Under the pieces are notes generated by a model that was not told the DNA's origin, searched no databases, and was given only the letters and a program-made list of their open reading frames with translations. DNA of 64,000 bases from Roseateles_E sp005503085 (GTDB lineage Bacteria; Pseudomonadota; Gammaproteobacteria; Burkholderiales; Burkholderiaceae_C). Below are positions 60,793 through 64,000 of the stretch, in pieces. Each line of letters starts with the position of its first letter. Within the stretch, counting starts at the first letter, position 1. The stretch is taken from positions 1-64,000 of the forward strand of contig NZ_JAQOWX010000014.1 in NCBI RefSeq assembly GCF_028462495.1. Reading direction: 5' to 3'. A program made the translations under genes and the position numbers.

Positions 60793-62891
60793 GCGGTCGC
60801 GGCGCTGGCGGTCTTCAGCGTCGCCCCGCGCACCTCGAACTTGATCGCCTGCAAGACCTGACCCCGCGAGCCCAGCAGCTTCAGCTCATGCCGGCCCGGC
60901 CAGGGCGCCCAGCTGAGGCGGGCGCCGCGCCCCAGGCGCTTGCCGTCCAGCACCCAGACACCGGACTCGCCCTCGAAGCGGATCTTCTGTGCGGCCGGCG
61001 GGATGTCGGGGTCCAGCGCATAGATCGCGCCGTCGCGCGGGTTGGCGATGCCGGCCATCTGCTGGGTGGCCTGCTGGGCGCTGGCGCGCATGCGGGCTTG
61101 CTCGGTGCCGCGCACAAACCACTCCGGGCGGGCGGGCTCGCCGCCGGGCTCGAAGGCCACGGTCTGGCGCAGCAGGCCCGGCGGTGCGGCCGGCGGCTTC
61201 GAGAGCTGGTCGCGGTGCAGATAAGCCATCAGCGCCTGCCAGACCGGTGCGGCCCCGCTGATACCGCTGACGCCGTGCATCGGTTCGCCGCCGGCATTGC
61301 CGACCCAGACGCCCACCGTGTAGCGCTCGCTGAAGCCGACGCACCAGTTGTCGCGCAGATCCTTGCTGGTGCCGGTCTTGACGGCTGCGAAGCCCCGCGT
61401 GGCCAGTTCGCTGTCGAGGCCGAAAGTCAGTGCTCTGGCGCTGTTGTCAGCCAGCATGTCGCCGACGATGAAGGCGCTGGCCGCCTCGGCGACGCGGCGC
61501 TGAGGGCGGCCGGGCACCGGGGCCCAGCGCCCGCCATTGGCCAGCGCGCGGTAGGCATTGGTCAGGGCCAGCAGGCTTACGTCGGGGCTGCCCAGGGCCA
61601 ACGAATCGCCGTAGTAACCGCCGCTCTCGGGCAGGGCCAGGCCCCAGCTGTTGAGACGCTCGAACAGGGCGTCGGCGCCCAGCATCGCGCCCAGGCGCAC
61701 GGCCGGCACGTTCAGGCTGTTGCCCAGGGCGGCGCGGGCGCTGACCCAACCGCGAAAACTGCGGTCGTAGTTCTGCGGCAGATACAAGCCATGGCCGGTG
61801 CTGAGCTGGGCCGGCGAATCGTCCAGCAGGCTGGCGGCGGTGATCAGGCGCTTCTCCAGCGCCAGTTGGTAGACAAAGGGCTTCAGGGTCGAGCCGGGCT
61901 GGCGCCGGGCCAGCACGAAGTCCAGCTCGGGCGCCGTCGACAGGCTGCCGCCGCTGGAGCCGACCCAGGCCAGCACCGCGCCGCTGGCGTTGTCCAGCAC
62001 CAGCACCGCGCCGTCCTCGACATTGCGCCCGCCCAGCTCGGCCAGCTGGCGCTTCAGGGTCGCGACGGCCAGACGCTGCAGGCGGCCATCCAGGCTGCTG
62101 CGCTGCGCGGCCGGGCCATCGGCGCGCAAGACCTGGCGCGCGTAGTGCGGCGCCAGCTGCTCGCCCAGCGGCATGCCGGCGCGGCGCTGCAGCGCGGCTG
62201 TCAGCTGCCCCTCGACACCGGCGCAGCTCAGGCCCTGCTCCTTCAGTACCGCGCAGGCGCGCTGGGCCACGACGGCCGGCTTGGCGTTCGGCGCGCGCAG
62301 CAGGGCGGCGGCGATCGCGCCCTCCTGTGCGTCCAGCCCGGCCGGCTGCTTGCCGAACAGGGTTTGCGACAGCGCCGCGATGCCAACCAGCTCGCCGCGA
62401 AAGGGCGCGCTGTTCAGATAGGCCTCGAGAATCTGCGCCTTGCTCCAGCGCGCTTCCAGACGCTTCGCACTGATGGCCTGGCCCAGTTTCTGGGTCGCGC
62501 TGCGGCCCGCAGCCGGCCGGGCCAGGTCCGCATCCATCAGGCCGGCCAGCTGCATCGTCAGGGTCGAGGCGCCACGTGTGCGCTCGTTCCACAGATTGCC
62601 CCAGGCGCTGGCGGCCACCGCGCCCCAGTCGACGCCGCTGTGCTCGTAGAAGCGCCGGTCCTCGCTGAGCAGCAGGGCCTGCAACAGCGCCGGCGACATC
62701 TGCGCGAGCGGCACCCAGGGCAGCGCGCGCCGGGTCTTGTCCAGGCGCAGGCTCTGCAGCGGCTCGCCGTGGCGGTCCAGCAAGAGATAGTCCGAGACCT
62801 TGTGCGCGCTGCGAAACTCGGCAAAGCCGGGCAGGGCCTGGGCCGCCGAGCCGCAGGCCAGCAACGCTGCGAGCAGCCAGCTCGGTTTCAA
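60783..62891 (-). CDS. pbpC: Penicillin-binding protein 1C (transglycosylase-transpeptidase)
   Basis: Bifunctional class A penicillin-binding protein, 702 residues. After an N-terminal membrane or signal segment, the GT51 transglycosylase domain shows LLSEDRRFYEHSGVDWGAVA with its catalytic Glu. The transpeptidase domain has SxxK in PGSTLKP (Ser334), the GNSLNVPAV (SxN-type) motif and KTGTSKD. A C-terminal biPBP extension (about residues 600-702) is typical of PbpC. It overlaps the alpha-2-macroglobulin gene by 4 nt, the pairing known in E. coli (PbpC with YfhM). Confidence 0.95.
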   Translation of the reverse strand: MKPSWLLAALLACGSAAQALPGFAEFRSAHKVSDYLLLDRHGEPLQSLRLDKTRRALPWVPLAQMSPALLQALLLSEDRRFYEHSGVDWGAVAASAWGNLWNERTRGASTLTMQLAGLMDADLARPAAGRSATQKLGQAISAKRLEARWSKAQILEAYLNSAPFRGELVGIAALSQTLFGKQPAGLDAQEGAIAAALLRAPNAKPAVVAQRACAVLKEQGLSCAGVEGQLTAALQRRAGMPLGEQLAPHYARQVLRADGPAAQRSSLDGRLQRLAVATLKRQLAELGGRNVEDGAVLVLDNASGAVLAWVGSSGGSLSTAPELDFVLARRQPGSTLKPFVYQLALEKRLITAASLLDDSPAQLSTGHGLYLPQNYDRSFRGWVSARAALGNSLNVPAVRLGAMLGADALFERLNSWGLALPESGGYYGDSLALGSPDVSLLALTNAYRALANGGRWAPVPGRPQRRVAEAASAFIVGDMLADNSARALTFGLDSELATRGFAAVKTGTSKDLRDNWCVGFSERYTVGVWVGNAGGEPMHGVSGISGAAPVWQALMAYLHRDQLSKPPAAPPGLLRQTVAFEPGGEPARPEWFVRGTEQARMRASAQQATQQMAGIANPRDGAIYALDPDIPPAAQKIRFEGESGVWVLDGKRLGRGARLSWAPWPGRHELKLLGSRGQVLQAIKFEVRGATLKTASAATAQR

Positions 62892-64000
62892 GGTCCGACC
62901 TCCAGCGTGGCATTGGGCAACTCGCCAAAGCTGTCGGGCGCGTACATGGCCTCGACCCGGGTCGGCGGCAGCTGGAAGCGCCCGGCGTTATTGAGCCTGA
63001 GCGTGTACTCGATCACATGCTTGCCGCGCGGCAGAAACTCGTAATAGCCGCGCCAAGCCTCGAAGCCGCGCTCCTCGTAGGCGGTCCAGGCCGTGCCCTC
63101 GCGCCGCTCGCCCTGGACCGCGATGCCCGACTGTCCGCCCAGGCCCGAGCCGAGAATCGTCGCACCACCAGGTACCGGGTCGGACAGCACCACCCAGCTC
63201 ATATCGGCCTGGGCCTCCAGCTCCAGCCGCACCCGCACGACATCACCCCGGCTCCACTGGCCCTTGGTCTTCTGCTCGACGGCCTGCAGCGAGCGGCTGA
63301 CGCGGTAGCCCGAGTTCAGCGCCGCCTTCAAGGGAATGGCGGCCAGGCTTTGCACCGTCATCCAGGGCTTGCCGCTGCCCTGCTGCTCAACGTTCAGCGT
63401 GGCGGCCGGCTCCGCTGGCCAGGGCAGCAGCAGCGCCCCGCCCTCGGCACGCGCCGCCCAGTCCAGGCTCAGGCTCTTGCCGCCCAGGCTGGCCACTGTC
63501 TTGCCAGAGGGTTTGCCTGCCTCGAAGCGTGCGGCGAATTTCTCCAGCGCCAGCACACCCCAGAGATTGGCCGTGGTCGTGGACCAGGCACCGCGTTGCT
63601 GGCGGCCCAGCGCGCCCTGCAGCAGGCGCGGCAGTTCCTCCTTCCAGCCCGGCTCATTGAGCACGGCCAGGATCAGCCGCGCCGCATTACCGTCCGCGCT
63701 GTCCATCAGCCACCAGGCATCGCTCTCCTCGTTGCTGAACTTCAGCGTGCTACCGGCATAGCTGAGGCGGCTGCGCAGCTGCGCCTGGGCCTCGGCCAGG
63801 CGCTTGTCACGCTCGGGTGCGGCGCTGAGGCGCTGGTGAATCAGCAGCCAGTCGATCAGCGCGGCGGTCGGCCAGGTCGACACATTGCGTGCGTCGACGG
63901 TGGCCAGCATGCGCGCATGGGCCCGGCCGTGGCGCGACAAGGCCTCCAGCGCGGCCAGCCGGCGCAACTCCAGATCCGGCTTGGGCGACCAGGTCTGGCG
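62888..64000 (-). CDS. Bacterial alpha-2-macroglobulin, C-terminal part (5' end outside window)
   Basis: The C-terminal 371 residues of a large periplasmic protease-trapping protein. The visible part includes the helical domain region (LATVDARNVSTWPTAALIDW, YAGSTLKFSNEESDAWWLMD) and the receptor-like end (VVLSDPVPGGATILGSGLGG, ERGFEAWRGYYEFLPRGKHV, then the final VEAMYAPDSFGELPNATLEV). These match the YfhM/MagA family. The thioester region and the N-terminal lipoprotein signal lie beyond 64000. Its stop overlaps the pbpC start, so cell-wall repair and protease defence are co-expressed. Confidence 0.92.
   Translation of the reverse strand, partial: RQTWSPKPDLELRRLAALEALSRHGRAHARMLATVDARNVSTWPTAALIDWLLIHQRLSAAPERDKRLAEAQAQLRSRLSYAGSTLKFSNEESDAWWLMDSADGNAARLILAVLNEPGWKEELPRLLQGALGRQQRGAWSTTTANLWGVLALEKFAARFEAGKPSGKTVASLGGKSLSLDWAARAEGGALLLPWPAEPAATLNVEQQGSGKPWMTVQSLAAIPLKAALNSGYRVSRSLQAVEQKTKGQWSRGDVVRVRLELEAQADMSWVVLSDPVPGGATILGSGLGGQSGIAVQGERREGTAWTAYEERGFEAWRGYYEFLPRGKHVIEYTLRLNNAGRFQLPPTRVEAMYAPDSFGELPNATLEVGP

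Overview
The window is gene-dense, GC-rich chromosomal DNA, almost certainly from a betaproteobacterium of the order Burkholderiales, and probably from the Roseateles/Pelomonas/Paucibacter (Sphaerotilaceae) neighbourhood. The order-level call rests on gene content: a Bug/TctC tripartite tricarboxylate receptor, family-5 peptide-type ABC systems, many c-di-GMP proteins, PbpC paired with an alpha-2-macroglobulin, and a bd oxidase with a short quinol loop. The genus-level placement is an inference. The sequence is a draft: 280 Ns at 28520-28799 interrupt one gene. I see no insertion sequence, prophage or CRISPR array, and no stretch over 300 bp without a gene.

Layout. 1-3.7 kb: the N-terminal part of an FtsX-type ABC permease and an MHYT-GGDEF-EAL protein. 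3.7-11.1 kb: one tightly overlapping operon with an Asp/Glu/hydantoin racemase-like protein, a complete peptide-type ABC importer and an amidase. 11.2-13.8 kb: a small membrane protein, a patatin-like phospholipase, an L,D-transpeptidase and tRNA-Gly(CCC). 13.8-22.0 kb: a signalling block with a GAF-PAS-GGDEF cyclase, a 1600-residue hybrid kinase translationally coupled to a REC-GGDEF regulator, and a receiver/GGDEF protein that has lost its active site but kept an I-site-like motif. 22-28.4 kb: succinate-semialdehyde dehydrogenase, alaS, a UPF0149 protein, a SET-domain protein, a candidate small transcript and an acetyltransferase. 28.4-35.3 kb: a Cache-CheW protein containing the gap, a small secreted protein, cydAB, an AhpD-like protein and an acetyltransferase.

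35.3-42.1 kb is a 2-ketogluconate utilisation cluster (kguD, kguK, kguE) in which a polar-amino-acid-type ABC importer takes the place of the usual MFS transporter KguT. A LacI regulator lies beside it. The palindrome TGAAACCGGTTTCA, the known PtxS operator, stands in front of the operon, and a near-perfect copy stands in front of the regulator. 42.2-44.3 kb holds the most unusual gene: a Wzz/GumC-like chain-length protein whose cytoplasmic end, where many relatives carry a tyrosine kinase, looks like a catalytically dead tyrosine-recombinase domain.

44.4-53.4 kb: a Tat-exported metallo-beta-lactamase-fold hydrolase, then BaeS/BaeR divergent from a complete tripartite RND efflux operon. 53.4-56.5 kb: small membrane and stress-type proteins, an acetyltransferase and an exported intradiol dioxygenase. 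56.5-60.8 kb: an orphan family-5 binding protein divergent from a GntR-Bug receptor-amidohydrolase group. 60.8-64.0 kb: pbpC overlapping an alpha-2-macroglobulin gene that runs off the window. Start and stop codons overlap in nearly every operon, and several convergent pairs abut with no visible terminator.
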